A stretch of DNA of 64,000 nucleotides, taken from positions 62,001 to 126,000 of the forward strand of contig NZ_JBDWLT010000002.1 of NCBI RefSeq assembly GCF_039973015.1. Reading direction: 5' to 3'. How positions within the stretch are numbered: the first letter of the stretch is position 1; each line of letters opens with the position of its first letter. Both the position numbers and the translations under genes were made by a program. This DNA comes from Parvibaculum sp039973015 (GTDB lineage: Bacteria > Pseudomonadota > Alphaproteobacteria > Parvibaculales > Parvibaculaceae). The notes beneath the pieces were generated by a model. It ran no database searches. It worked only from the letters and a program-made list of their open reading frames with translations, and was not told where the DNA came from. Positions 1-9,124 of this stretch are shown here, one piece after another.

Positions 1-71
1 ACAGCCATGGTGATGGGGTAGAGCCGCGTGCCAGACCCGCCTGCTAGAATAATGCCTTTGCGGTTGCTCAT
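1..71 (-). CDS. rfbA: Glucose-1-phosphate thymidylyltransferase, N-terminal fragment (cut by window edge)
   Basis: The first 23 codons are visible; the rest lies outside the window. The peptide opens with the nucleotidyltransferase signature KGIILAGGSGTRLYPIT, which binds the sugar phosphate and dTTP. The family enzyme makes dTDP-glucose, the first step of dTDP-L-rhamnose synthesis. The ATG at 69-71 overlaps the rfbD stop as ATGA, so this is the last visible gene of the rfbC-rfbB-rfbD-rfbA set and is probably translationally coupled to rfbD. Confidence 0.9.
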   Translation of the reverse strand, partial: MSNRKGIILAGGSGTRLYPITMA

Positions 72-922
72 GTGGATACCCCCAAATCGGCTAAACACTC
101 GTGTAAGCCCGCTCGCCAATCGGGGCGGGGCAGGTGGAATACGGCGTCTGTGGTGCGGCAGTCCAGCCGCGAGTTCAGCGGGCGCGCGGCGGGCGTGGGA
201 TAGGCGCTGCTGGGGATGCCCTGCACGCGGGTCGGCCGGCCCGCCGCCTCAAAAATCGCGCGGGCAAAGGTGCACCAGCTGACATCGGGTGCGCCGCTGA
301 AGTGATAGGTGCCGGTTTTACTGGGATCAGTTTGCAGCTGATCGGCAATCGCCAAGCACGCCGCCGCAATGGCGCGCGCAGGCGTGGGCCCGCCGATCTG
401 GTCGTCGACCACGTTTACCGCGTCGCGGCCGTCCGACAGGCGCAGCATGGTTTTGACGAAATTATTGCCGTGGGCGGAAAATACCCAAGAAGTGCGCAAA
501 ATGGCGTGTGTTGCGCCGCTGGCCCGAATGCCTTGTTCGCCCGCCCATTTGCTGCGGCCATAGGCATTTGCCGGCGCGGTGGCATCATCGGGCGCCCATG
601 CTCGCCCGCCCGTGCCGGCAAAGACATAATCGGTTGAGATATGCACGAAGGGTATATTCAGGGCCGCGCAGGTCACGGCCATAGCCGTGGGGGCGGAGCC
701 ATTGATGGTGGTGGCCGGTGCTTCTTCCTCTTCGGCGCGGTCCACGGCGGTGTAGGCGGCCGCGTTGATCACTACGCGGGGGCGGTGCGCGTGGATGGCG
801 GCGGCGCAGGCATCGGGCTGTGCCAGATCGGCCGCGTCACGGCCCATCGCCCGCACCGGGGCAAGGCGCTGTAAAGCGATTGCCACTTGGCCCGTGCGGC
901 CAAAGACCAGCAGATCGCTCAT
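68..922 (-). CDS. rfbD: dTDP-4-dehydrorhamnose reductase
   Basis: This 284-residue short-chain reductase catalyses the last step to dTDP-L-rhamnose. It has the N-terminal dinucleotide motif FGRTGQVA (about residues 7-14), STDYVF near residue 95 and the catalytic YGRSK (YxxxK) near residue 122. The start at 922 forms an ATGA overlap with the rfbB stop (919-921). A longer in-frame start at 982 would run 60 bases into rfbB and add a sequence without family similarity, so it was not used. The product supplies rhamnose to glycosyltransferases further up the operon. Confidence 0.93.
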   Translation of the reverse strand: MSDLLVFGRTGQVAIALQRLAPVRAMGRDAADLAQPDACAAAIHAHRPRVVINAAAYTAVDRAEEEEAPATTINGSAPTAMAVTCAALNIPFVHISTDYVFAGTGGRAWAPDDATAPANAYGRSKWAGEQGIRASGATHAILRTSWVFSAHGNNFVKTMLRLSDGRDAVNVVDDQIGGPTPARAIAAACLAIADQLQTDPSKTGTYHFSGAPDVSWCTFARAIFEAAGRPTRVQGIPSSAYPTPAARPLNSRLDCRTTDAVFHLPRPDWRAGLHECLADLGVST

Positions 923-1971
923 GGCGCGCCGGTGCCCAGCCGCTGGCCCACGCCCTGACGCGCTAAAAGCGGGTGCCACCAATCCTCGTTCTCCAGATAC
1001 CAGCGCACGGTGCGTTCCAGCCCCTCTTCCACCGTGACACTGGGCCGCCAGCCGAGTTCCGTACGGATGCGCGCGGGATTGATCGCATAGCGCGCGTCAT
1101 GGCCGGGCCGGTCAGTCACGAAGGTGATGAGATCGCTGTAGCTGCCGTTTTCGCGTGGCTGGAGCCGATCAAGGATCTGACAGATAGTTTGCACGAGTTG
1201 CAGATTGGTGCGCTCGTTCTCACCGCCGATATTGTAGCTGCGCCCCAGTTGGCCCTTGGTGGCCACCAGCAACAGCGCATCGGCGTGATCTTCGACATAA
1301 AGCCAATCGCGGATATTGCTGCCATCGCCATAGATCGGCAGCGGCTTTCCGGCCAGCGCGTTTAGAATAACCACCGGGATCAGCTTTTCTGGAAAGTGGT
1401 AAGGCCCGTAATTATTGGAACAATTGCTCAGTACCACAGGCAGGCCGTAGGTCTCGAACCAGGCGCGTACCAGATGGTCTGACGCGGCTTTCGAGGCCGA
1501 ATAGGGGCTGCGCGGGTCATACGCCGTGGCCTCGGTAAACTGCACGGCAGGGTCTGCGGGCAGCGAGCCGAACACCTCGTCTGTCGAGATATGGTGAAAG
1601 CGAAACCCATCCGGCCGCCCCGCCGCCTGCCAATATTTGCGCGCCGCTTCCAGAATGTTGAACGTGCCGGTGATATTGGTATCGATAAAATCGGCGGGCC
1701 CGTCGATCGAGCGATCGACATGGGATTCCGCTGCCAAATGCAGCACAATATCGGGCCGATACGTGGCAAAGGCCGCATCCAGCGCCTCGCGGTCGCGGAT
1801 ATCGGCCTGCACAAAGGCGTAAAGCGGGCTATCCGCCACCGGCGCCACATTTTCCGGATTGGCGGCATAGGTCAGCGCATCAAGGTTCACCACTTGATGC
1901 TTGCGCTTTACCGCCAGCCGCACCACGGCCGAGCCGATAAACCCCGCCCCACCTGTGACCAGTAGCTTCAT
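919..1971 (-). CDS. rfbB: dTDP-glucose 4,6-dehydratase
   Basis: This 350-residue extended SDR makes dTDP-4-keto-6-deoxyglucose. It has GGAGFIG at residues 7-13, HLAAESHVDRSI near residue 80, STDEVFG near 130 and a YSASK catalytic pair near 155. Its product is the branch point for both dTDP-rhamnose (RfbC, RfbD) and the dTDP-3-amino-sugar branch encoded at 17.1-19.5 kb. It ends in an ATGA overlap with rfbD. A decayed second copy lies at 28362-29021. Confidence 0.96.
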   Translation of the reverse strand: MKLLVTGGAGFIGSAVVRLAVKRKHQVVNLDALTYAANPENVAPVADSPLYAFVQADIRDREALDAAFATYRPDIVLHLAAESHVDRSIDGPADFIDTNITGTFNILEAARKYWQAAGRPDGFRFHHISTDEVFGSLPADPAVQFTEATAYDPRSPYSASKAASDHLVRAWFETYGLPVVLSNCSNNYGPYHFPEKLIPVVILNALAGKPLPIYGDGSNIRDWLYVEDHADALLLVATKGQLGRSYNIGGENERTNLQLVQTICQILDRLQPRENGSYSDLITFVTDRPGHDARYAINPARIRTELGWRPSVTVEEGLERTVRWYLENEDWWHPLLARQGVGQRLGTGAP

Positions 1972-1974
1972 CTT

Positions 1975-2535
1975 TTATCCCTCAAAGGTAAATGGGCTAT
2001 TAAAATCGGCCAGCAGTGGCGCGATGGCGTCTTTCTCGCTTAAAACCGCCTCGCCCGTGACGGGCCACTCGATGCCGATATCCGGGTCATCCCAGAGCAG
2101 CGCGCCCTCGGTTTCGGGCGCGTAATAATCGCTGCATTTATAGATAATCTCGCTGTCTGGCACGAGCGTGGCAAAGCCATGTGCAAAACCCACCGGAATA
2201 TAAAGCTGAGCGCCATTTTCCGCGCTGAGCTCATACCCCGCCCATTGCCCATAGGTGGGACTGCCGCGCCGAATATCGACCGCCATATCAAAAACCGCCC
2301 CCCGCCCACAGCGCACCAGCTTAGCCTGCGCGTGCGGTGGCGCCTGAAAATGTAAGCCACGCACGGTGCCAACCGCCGCCGAGAGCGAGTGGTTGTCTTG
2401 GATGAACTCATCATCCACGCCCATCTCTGTATATACTCGACGGCTGTATGTTTCGGCAAAGAAACCTCGATGATCGCCAAATCTCCGAGGTTTTAATAGC
2501 TTAACACCTGACAACTTTGTTTCTGTGATTTCCAC
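1975..2535 (-). CDS. rfbC: dTDP-4-dehydrorhamnose 3,5-epimerase
   Basis: This 186-residue protein has the normal length for RmlC, a cupin epimerase acting between RfbB and RfbD. Visible features are DHRGFFAETYS near the N-terminus, the catalytic-His segment GLHFQAPPHAQ near residue 61, and GFAHGF followed by the DDPDIGIEWP tail. It lies 3 bases upstream of rfbB and 57 bases downstream of the DUF1972 glycosyltransferase. A second copy with an internal stop codon lies at 29060-29635. Confidence 0.95.
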   Translation of the reverse strand: MEITETKLSGVKLLKPRRFGDHRGFFAETYSRRVYTEMGVDDEFIQDNHSLSAAVGTVRGLHFQAPPHAQAKLVRCGRGAVFDMAVDIRRGSPTYGQWAGYELSAENGAQLYIPVGFAHGFATLVPDSEIIYKCSDYYAPETEGALLWDDPDIGIEWPVTGEAVLSEKDAIAPLLADFNSPFTFEG

Positions 2536-2592
2536 TTTGAATTCGACTTTCTGATCTCTAAAGTTATCGTGTTCAATACCACTTGCTTCGGC

Positions 2593-3672
2593 TTAAGCGC
2601 GATCAAGAAGATCAAAATAGGCCTTGCCGATTTGGTCCCAAGTGTATTTGCGCTGCGCAATCTCGCGCATGTTAGAACCGATCTGAGCGGCATCTGCTGG
2701 GTCGAGGCTGCGCAGGAGGTCAGCCAGCTCGAATGCGGACTGGAAATAACGCGCTTTGCCTTCAGTGCTGTGGCGGTTGAAGGCACAGCCATTGGCCAGA
2801 ACTGGTATGCCGAAATGCATCATTTCCACCAGCGACGGGTTTGTTCCACCCGCCGAATGGCCGTGCAGATAGACCGAAGCGCGCGCGCGCACTGCGTGTA
2901 GAACGGCGGGTTCGTAGATTGGGTTGAGCAGGTAGAGATTGGGGCTTTCGCCATACCGTGCTTTGAGGTTTCGCCCATAGGCGCTGCTGTCCCAGTTGCC
3001 CACGAAGACCAGCGGCATGCCGAGCTCTTCTAGCGCCTCGAGAATGACGTTCACGTTGTTCTCAGGCTCAATCCGGCATAGCCCCAGCGCATAGCGGTCC
3101 GGTAATCCCCCGGGGGCCTCCGCTTCGCCGGCTTCATGCAAGGCGTGGTCACCACCATAGGCAATGACGTGGCATCCACTTCCATATGTGTCTCGGAGGT
3201 GGTCGGCGATAGCCTGGTTGTCGGCGATCACCTCGTGCGAGAACTGCACCGCCGCCCATTCCGAGGCGCGCAGCATCATCCGCGCGACCCCTTTCCACTT
3301 CTCGCGCTTCCACTCGATCCCGTCGATATTGGTCAGGATGTGCGCACGGCTGATGAGCCGGATCAAGGGGAGGGCAAGTGCGCCCGAGACGCCAAGGAGA
3401 AGGATCCTATTATGCTCGCTGCGGACAGCTTGCCACAGGCTGATGGCGTCGTAGGGAATGCTCTGCACTCCGTTGGCCCGCAAACCTACGTAGCGCAGAG
3501 CGGCGCTCTCGAAACGCCCAGGGTGTTCGGTATTATCTTTTCCTGAACACCAAACAGTCAGTTCAGCCCGTTGACCAGTCCTTTTGTGATATCGGACAAG
3601 GTTTTCGGCGAGGGTTTCGAACCCGCCATAGCGGGCCGGAACGCCAACGGTTCCAAGGAGTCCAATTTTCAT
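2593..3672 (-). CDS. GT4-type glycosyltransferase with DUF1972 N-terminus, probable rhamnosyltransferase
   Basis: The 359-residue protein opens with KIGLLGTVGVPARYGGFETL, the signature of the DUF1972/Cps2T/WchF group. Members of that group transfer L-rhamnose from dTDP-rhamnose onto a lipid-linked sugar. The C-terminal donor site shows GGTNPSLVEMMHFGIPVLA. The ATG at 3672 was chosen because it gives an ATGA overlap with the upstream gene; a start at 3711 would add 13 unrelated residues. Placement directly before rfbCBDA fits use of dTDP-rhamnose. The acceptor and linkage cannot be read from sequence. Confidence 0.85.
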   Translation of the reverse strand: MKIGLLGTVGVPARYGGFETLAENLVRYHKRTGQRAELTVWCSGKDNTEHPGRFESAALRYVGLRANGVQSIPYDAISLWQAVRSEHNRILLLGVSGALALPLIRLISRAHILTNIDGIEWKREKWKGVARMMLRASEWAAVQFSHEVIADNQAIADHLRDTYGSGCHVIAYGGDHALHEAGEAEAPGGLPDRYALGLCRIEPENNVNVILEALEELGMPLVFVGNWDSSAYGRNLKARYGESPNLYLLNPIYEPAVLHAVRARASVYLHGHSAGGTNPSLVEMMHFGIPVLANGCAFNRHSTEGKARYFQSAFELADLLRSLDPADAAQIGSNMREIAQRKYTWDQIGKAYFDLLDRA

Positions 3673-4769
3673 TTGACCTGCCCTTTGCCAAGGCTGTTTA
3701 GTGCGTCGCATAGGGCGATTGCGTAGGCATCGAAGGTGAAATGCTGCGCCCGCTTCCGCGCCGCCTGGGCCATCGCGTTATAGGCTTCTGGATCATCAGC
3801 CAGCTTCAGCACTGCGTCGCGGAGTGCCGCGCCGTCCCGCGAGTCAATGCAATAGCCCTCGACCCCGTTTGTCACGATCTCGGCTGGGCCGCCGACGGGG
3901 GGCGCGATCACCGGGATATCGAAGCTCATGGCTTCTACCAGCGTCAGGCCGAAGGTCTCGATCCATTGGTCCACCCGCGCGAGGTTAAGCACTAGGTCGG
4001 CACGGGTGTAGAAACTGGCTGGATCGTCGGTGCGCGGATAGATCGTGACATTGCCGGCGCCGGCATGGCGCGCGGCAAAGGCGTCCACCTCGCCTGGTTC
4101 GGCGTTCAGGACCAAGTCGAAGGCGATGTCGCTACGGTCGCGCAGCGCTGCGGCCAGCGTAATGAACTCCTCGACACCCTTGTAGCTCCGCAGCGAGGCC
4201 AACATCAGCACTCGAAAGAGGCCGTCCTGCCGAGGTAGACGCGTGTCGGCGCGTACCGCGAGTGCCGGACTGACCGGGTTCGGGACGACCCGCGCCGGCG
4301 GCCCGTCGATTGGCAGGCGGGCGCAGTGATCGTGCGAGACATAGAGCAGCAGGTCCGCACAGCGCGCCGCGCACGCCGTCAGGAAGCGGCGTAGTGCCTC
4401 CGGCCTAATCGAGACCTCGTGGATATGCACTACTACCCGGCGCCCAGTTCGCCGTCCCCAGAACATCGCCGCAAAGGGTAGCAGTGTGTTGACGAAGACC
4501 GTGGCGTCGAGGGGAATGTCACGCGAATGCCTCAACGCCCGGTACAGTGCAGCTTGGCTGGCGAAATAGGTGAACAGCGTAATGATCCGATACGGGCTAC
4601 GACGGTACCAGTAGCGCCGGATTGGTACGCCCGCCTCCTCCAGAATGCCGCGCCCCTGCGAGCCGACGAAGAGCAGTCCGCCCTCCCGTGCATCGAGGGC
4701 ATCCAGTGTGGCGCGGAGCACCGTAGGGCTGCCAGAGCGGTCGTTGAGCAGATGGCAGAAGACGATCAC
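3669..4769 (-). CDS. GT4-family glycosyltransferase
   Basis: This 366-residue GT-B enzyme has the C-terminal retaining-GT4 motif ETFGLTLVE (E-x7-E), followed by APPVGGPAEIVTNGVEGY, which contacts the nucleotide-sugar donor. The N-terminal half is the more variable acceptor domain. There is no signal peptide, so it should act at the cytoplasmic membrane face on the lipid-linked repeat unit. It overlaps both neighbours by four bases (ATGA at 3669-3672 and 4766-4769). The transferred sugar is not predictable. Confidence 0.85.
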   Translation of the reverse strand: MIVFCHLLNDRSGSPTVLRATLDALDAREGGLLFVGSQGRGILEEAGVPIRRYWYRRSPYRIITLFTYFASQAALYRALRHSRDIPLDATVFVNTLLPFAAMFWGRRTGRRVVVHIHEVSIRPEALRRFLTACAARCADLLLYVSHDHCARLPIDGPPARVVPNPVSPALAVRADTRLPRQDGLFRVLMLASLRSYKGVEEFITLAAALRDRSDIAFDLVLNAEPGEVDAFAARHAGAGNVTIYPRTDDPASFYTRADLVLNLARVDQWIETFGLTLVEAMSFDIPVIAPPVGGPAEIVTNGVEGYCIDSRDGAALRDAVLKLADDPEAYNAMAQAARKRAQHFTFDAYAIALCDALNSLGKGQVK

Positions 4770-6142
4770 CTTAGCCGCCGCATCACTGTTGCGTGGCGGT
4801 TGGCCACGATATGGTCGATAATTTCTGCGGCTGCGACCTCCGGCGCGCCATTATTGTCGATCCGAGTAAGCCAACCCCGGTTGGCAAGATCACCGTAGCG
4901 TGCGTTGAGCGCGACGATCCGCTCAATCGTCAGCTCCTGCTTGCGGCGATGGATTTCACCGGGGTCAACCTCGATGAAAAAGGCATGCTCTGGCAGTGGC
5001 AGGAGCCGCCCGATGAAGCGTAGTGCTGGCATCGGAAGCTTGATCCGGCTGCGGAAGGGATCCGCGATCATGTCGTAGTAGTAGCGGTCGAATAGCATCA
5101 CCTCGCGCCGCTTTAGCACCGGGCGCACGCTGCGCAGGTAGCCACCGAAGTAGTCGAGCCAGTAGTAACCCAGTCGCGCCACTGACCCCACCGGCCCGGA
5201 GGGTTTGGCCCGGTGCGGCTCGTCGTAGTTCTCGTCGACTGTCTCGACCGCATGCGCCTTCTTGGCGACCACGGCGAGGCGCGGCAGCACCGTGGGGCGG
5301 AAATGGGCGTATTTGATCTCGTCCGCCCCGTAGATCGCTTCGAGCTGGGCGACGACCCTGTCGATCACCGTGGTCTTTCCTGCGCCGTCCGGGCCGCTGA
5401 TCGACAGGAACAGCCCGCGTTTCCTCACCTGGTCGCGTAGCCGGTAGGCGAGGAACGCGAGGGGGGTCATAAGGCCGCGAGGGGTGAGGCGGGCGCGCAA
5501 CATGGCGAGCCGGGCGCGGTGCCCGTGGGCCCGCAGCTCAGACGAGCGCCCGGCGCGCACGGTCTCGAGCGCCTTTCGGGCCTCGTGCGGGCCGAGAAAA
5601 GTCTCGACATGCGCCAGCAGCTCGTCGAAATGCCGCTCGGCGATCCCGGCGAAGAGCGCGTCGTATTTCGCGGGCGTCGGCCGGCCGACCACGAGGTGGT
5701 AAAGCCACTTGTCGAGAAACACGAACGGCTCGCGCACCACCGGGATGCCCCGGTGATCGCGCAGATCGATGAGCGCCTCTTCGACGTCGTAAAGCTCGAC
5801 CCCGTAGACCCGCCGGCCGGGGAAGAAGTCGATTGCAAGGGTAAACGCCGCGCTGTCCTCCATCCGGCGAAACAGCCAGATCGACGAGAACATGTCGTCG
5901 TCGTAGAGATCCGAGACCTTGAGATCGAGGTCGCGCGCCAACCCGAGCGCGACCCTTCGGGCGGTGGCGCGGTCGTCGGGATGCACCAGCATGTCGATGT
6001 CGCGCGAGCCGACCCGGTCGGGCAAGTGCTCGTGGTTGCGCAGCACCGCGTAGCGCACCTTGTGCTCGGCGAGCCCCGCGAACAACCGGCGCAGCGCCCG
6101 GCCCTCGAGAGCTTCGGGACCGTTGTCGCGGGGCGCGTTCAT
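4766..6142 (-). CDS. Two-domain protein: nucleotidyltransferase-like N-terminus and thymidylate-kinase-like P-loop domain
   Basis: The 458-residue protein begins MNAPRDNG. An N-terminal half carries RDIDMLVHPDD, resembling a nucleotidyltransferase fold. A second half carries the Walker A motif SGPDGAGKTT near residue 240 and FDRYYYD, as in thymidylate kinases. Proteins of this kind occur in polysaccharide clusters without an assigned role; phosphorylation of a sugar or glycan intermediate is a guess. The start at 6142 overlaps the GT2 stop as ATGA. An in-frame extension to 6313 reads antisense-like sequence inside the GT2 gene and was rejected. Confidence 0.75.
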   Translation of the reverse strand: MNAPRDNGPEALEGRALRRLFAGLAEHKVRYAVLRNHEHLPDRVGSRDIDMLVHPDDRATARRVALGLARDLDLKVSDLYDDDMFSSIWLFRRMEDSAAFTLAIDFFPGRRVYGVELYDVEEALIDLRDHRGIPVVREPFVFLDKWLYHLVVGRPTPAKYDALFAGIAERHFDELLAHVETFLGPHEARKALETVRAGRSSELRAHGHRARLAMLRARLTPRGLMTPLAFLAYRLRDQVRKRGLFLSISGPDGAGKTTVIDRVVAQLEAIYGADEIKYAHFRPTVLPRLAVVAKKAHAVETVDENYDEPHRAKPSGPVGSVARLGYYWLDYFGGYLRSVRPVLKRREVMLFDRYYYDMIADPFRSRIKLPMPALRFIGRLLPLPEHAFFIEVDPGEIHRRKQELTIERIVALNARYGDLANRGWLTRIDNNGAPEVAAAEIIDHIVANRHATVMRRLR

Positions 6143-7131
6143 CGGTTGGCCCTCTGGGTAGCGGCCTTCTGGCGGACGAGCTTCGGCGAGGTGAGGCCGG
6201 TCAGAAGGAGATACCAGGCGAGGCCGGGATAGTTGCGGCTGGCATAGGCAAAGCCCGCATTCTTGTAGAAGCCCGCGGCCGCGTTGGCGCGCCGGTCGGA
6301 GAACCTTTCCCACGCCGTGCGCGAGGCGAGGAAGTCGGCAAAGCTCCGCTCGGGCTTCCCGGCACGCCGGTGGCGCAGACAGTCTTTAATCCAGCGCATC
6401 TTGTCTTGCATGATCCGCACGTTCTTCGTCGACATCGACCCGGCCGGTTTGCGGTAGCGCGACAGCGGCTCTTTCAGGGTGATGAAATAGCGCCCGTCCG
6501 CGCTCAGGTCTGACATCCGGCACCACATGTCGAGGTCTTCGCAGAAATCCTCGTAACGGATGCCGTTGTCGTTCGGCATCACGTCGACGCGGTAGCCGCC
6601 GACCGCGAGCACATCGGTTTTGCGCACGAGGTTGGGATAGGAGAGGAATACAAGCTTCTGCCCGTCGTAGAGCCGCATGTAGTCGTCGCGCGTCGTCGGG
6701 CCGACCTTCTGCACGCCGAGGTCGCGGGTGTCGTCGAAATAGACCCGGTAGGCCGACACGCCGAGCCGCGTGTCGTCGGCCAGCAGGGCCTCGACCAGCC
6801 GCTCGATCATTCCGGGCATGGCGATGTCGTCGGCGTCGATGAAGGTCAGCAGCTCGTGGCTGGCCTCGGCCACACCGGTCTTGCGGCCATGGGCAAGACC
6901 ACGGTTCTCGGGGTGGATGACTATGCGCACCCGCGCATCGCGCCGGGCGTAATCGCGCACGATCTCGGGGGTGGCGTCGGTCGAGGCGTCGTCGACGACA
7001 AGGATCTCGAGCGCCTCGTAGCTCTGGGCGATCAGGCTGTCGAGCGTCTCGGGGATGTCTTTTTCCGCGTTGTAGGCGCAGACGATGATGGAGACCGACG
7101 GGCCGGTCATGGTTTCGGCGGGCTGTGTCAC
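6139..7131 (-). CDS. GT2-family glycosyltransferase
   Basis: This GT-A fold enzyme opens with SVSIIVCAYNAEKDIPETLDSL. It carries the DDASTDATPEI segment and the metal-binding FIDADDIAMPG (DxD type). The predicted start is the GTG at 7131, which overlaps the methyltransferase stop as GTGA and follows a GAAG stretch; it gives 330 residues. An in-frame ATG at 7110 is the alternative. Middle residues such as RYEDFCEDLDMWCRM are typical of inverting GT2 enzymes. Substrate unknown. Confidence 0.85.
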   Translation of the reverse strand: MTQPAETMTGPSVSIIVCAYNAEKDIPETLDSLIAQSYEALEILVVDDASTDATPEIVRDYARRDARVRIVIHPENRGLAHGRKTGVAEASHELLTFIDADDIAMPGMIERLVEALLADDTRLGVSAYRVYFDDTRDLGVQKVGPTTRDDYMRLYDGQKLVFLSYPNLVRKTDVLAVGGYRVDVMPNDNGIRYEDFCEDLDMWCRMSDLSADGRYFITLKEPLSRYRKPAGSMSTKNVRIMQDKMRWIKDCLRHRRAGKPERSFADFLASRTAWERFSDRRANAAAGFYKNAGFAYASRNYPGLAWYLLLTGLTSPKLVRQKAATQRANR

Positions 7132-7871
7132 GGCTTCTTCGCGGTTACGACCATGCCGCTGGCGAAGATCGTCCACCCCATCTTGGAGGCGAGGTTTTCG
7201 AAGGTCGCGACCAGCAGGTAGGCCGGCAAGAAGAAGGCAAAATAATCCGTCGCCTTGTAGTAGATGATGAAATTCACGTCGCGAAAACCGGTGCGTTCGA
7301 GGAGTTTGCGCATCGAGATCGGGTCGCAATGGTTGAAGAACGCAGGGTACCCCGTGGTGTTGATCGCGTCCTGCCGGGGGCGCAGGTTGCGGATCAGCCA
7401 TTTCTGGGGTTTTTCGCCGACGATCTTTAGCGCAATCGAATAGGGATGAAAGCCCGACGGGATATAATGGTGCATCACCGCCCCGTTGCCCATGACGCCG
7501 TAGACCGTCTGGAATGCCCGGGTGACGTCGGGGACATGTTCGAAGACGGCCTTCGAAATCGCGAGCTCGACGCCGTCGAGGTCCGTTTCGTCCTCGATCG
7601 AGCCGTGAATGAACCGGTCGTAGACGACATAGCAGTTTTCCCGTGCATCGATGTCGAGCCCGATATACGCGTAGTCGGGGCTTTTCTGTAGCGTCGGCCG
7701 GTCGACGCCGCCAACCTCGAGGATGACTTTAGGCATTTTTTCCTTAAGCGTTTTCCGGACCGTCGCGCGAAAGTCGTCGCCGAAATTGCGCGACTCGAGG
7801 AAAAAGCGCGGATATTTCTCCTCCAGTTTCCGCGCCGCTCGTCGGTTCACAGAAACGAACCATCTCAACAT
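7128..7871 (-). CDS. Class I SAM-dependent methyltransferase
   Basis: The 247-residue protein has the SAM-binding segment VILEVGGVDRPTL near residue 50, then YIGLDID and SKAVFEHVPDV, which match motifs I, II and the post-II region of class I methyltransferases. It starts at the ATG at 7871, preceded by AGGAG eight bases upstream. An in-frame extension to 8867 runs through the upstream glycosyltransferase in another frame and is not coding. In an O-antigen operon it may methylate a sugar of the repeat unit or the chain end; neither is shown. Confidence 0.8.
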   Translation of the reverse strand: MLRWFVSVNRRAARKLEEKYPRFFLESRNFGDDFRATVRKTLKEKMPKVILEVGGVDRPTLQKSPDYAYIGLDIDARENCYVVYDRFIHGSIEDETDLDGVELAISKAVFEHVPDVTRAFQTVYGVMGNGAVMHHYIPSGFHPYSIALKIVGEKPQKWLIRNLRPRQDAINTTGYPAFFNHCDPISMRKLLERTGFRDVNFIIYYKATDYFAFFLPAYLLVATFENLASKMGWTIFASGMVVTAKKP

Positions 7872-7897
7872 ATTCAAATTCTCCTGTGCGCTAAATC

Positions 7898-9124
7898 TTA
7901 CAAAGGACGATTGCGCGTTGCGCGATAGGCCTGATCGACGTTGGCCGCGAGCGTTTCGTAGGAATACGAGTCCAGCGCGGTCCGGCGCGCCGCCCGGGCG
8001 AGCACCTGCCTCCGCGCTTCGTCTGCCGCGAGCGCGCCGATCGCCTCCGCGACCGCCGCATGGGGCGGGGCCTCCTTCGAAAGCGGCGCCGTGATCCCCG
8101 CGGTCGCGCCCACGGCCCGCCCGGTCGCGTCGCCCTCGATGCACACCACTGGCAACCCGGTGAGCATCGCCTGCAACACCACCGTCGCAAGGCCGTGGTG
8201 GAACGAGGGGTAGAGGAAGACGTCTCCCCGGTGGAGCTCGTCGACCAGTCGCTCCATCGGCACCTTGCCAAGGAAGGTGACCCGCGCCCCGTCGGGATGG
8301 GCGGCGGCGGCCGCTTCCATCCGACCGCGCAGGGGTCCGTCGCCGATGACCACCAGCTCGGCGTCGGAATTGGTTTCGAAGTGGCGCAGGGCCGCATCGA
8401 GGGCGATGCGCGCGCCCTTCCAGTCCTTCAGCTCCCCCGCATATACCAGCCGCAGGGCGTCGGCGCTTGCGACCTCCTCCTTGGGGCGGGCCAGCGCCGG
8501 CAGGTCGGCGATGCCTGTCTGGACGCAGGGACGCACCTTCGGACGGTAGCGCCGCGGCAGGGCCTCGGGCGTGTGGCTCAGGATCAGGTTCGCCCGCGCA
8601 GCGGTGATCCGGGTGAACGGATCGAAGGTACGCAAGGTCCAGCGCAGCGCCACCCGCACCGCCTCTTTCGCCCGCGTTGAGAACGCTAGGGTTGGTAGGA
8701 TTGTCGGATGAGTGTTTTCGCTTCCGACTGGCCCCCAGACGAACGGCCCGTGGCAGAGCGCTAGCCCCGAGGGCATCCAGTCCATCCCGCCAGTGAGGTG
8801 ATGCAGGACGTCCGCTGGCGCCTCCCGCAGAGCGTTGCGCGCCCTCAGCCCAACGCCGATCTGCCACAAGTAGTAGTAGACGAGGAAGAACCGCTTTCCG
8901 CGTTTGTAGAATCGGAAGATCCAGGGTAAATCAAAGTAGATAAACTCGAGGCGCTCAGGTTTCGGAATCTCGGCAAAGGCTACCGTGTGCACCGTCCGTA
9001 GGTTGGCTCGGGTGATCACCCGCACGTCATGCGTCCGGGCCAGCTCATGTACCATCCGCCAGGCGATCTCACCCTCGCTGCCACGTCCTGCCTCGCAGGC
9101 ATAGGCTGAAATCAGAATTTTCAT
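7898..9124 (-). CDS. GT4-family glycosyltransferase
   Basis: The 408-residue protein opens with KILISAYACEAGRGSEGEI and has the GT-B Rossmann pattern in the C-terminal half (RLVYAGELKDWKGARIAL, then FLYPSFHHGLATVVLQAM). In the usual E-x7-E donor motif the two glutamates are replaced here (HHGLATVVLQ), which is a variant rather than a truncation. It starts in an ATGA overlap with the Wzy-like gene at 9121 and is followed by 26 bases before the methyltransferase. Donor sugar unknown. Confidence 0.83.
   Translation of the reverse strand: MKILISAYACEAGRGSEGEIAWRMVHELARTHDVRVITRANLRTVHTVAFAEIPKPERLEFIYFDLPWIFRFYKRGKRFFLVYYYLWQIGVGLRARNALREAPADVLHHLTGGMDWMPSGLALCHGPFVWGPVGSENTHPTILPTLAFSTRAKEAVRVALRWTLRTFDPFTRITAARANLILSHTPEALPRRYRPKVRPCVQTGIADLPALARPKEEVASADALRLVYAGELKDWKGARIALDAALRHFETNSDAELVVIGDGPLRGRMEAAAAAHPDGARVTFLGKVPMERLVDELHRGDVFLYPSFHHGLATVVLQAMLTGLPVVCIEGDATGRAVGATAGITAPLSKEAPPHAAVAEAIGALAADEARRQVLARAARRTALDSYSYETLAANVDQAYRATRNRPL

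Noticed and set aside
922..982. Longer rfbD start at 982
   Set aside because: It runs 60 bases into rfbB and adds residues unlike the family; the ATGA overlap at 922 is a better start.
6143..6313. N-terminal extension of the thymidylate-kinase-like protein to 6313
   Set aside because: The extra 57 codons read another frame of the GT2 gene and have no domain; the ATG at 6142 is coupled to the GT2 stop.
7872..8867. Extension of the methyltransferase frame over the upstream glycosyltransferase
   Set aside because: It is a shadow frame of 7898-9124; the ATG at 7871 has a good AGGAG.
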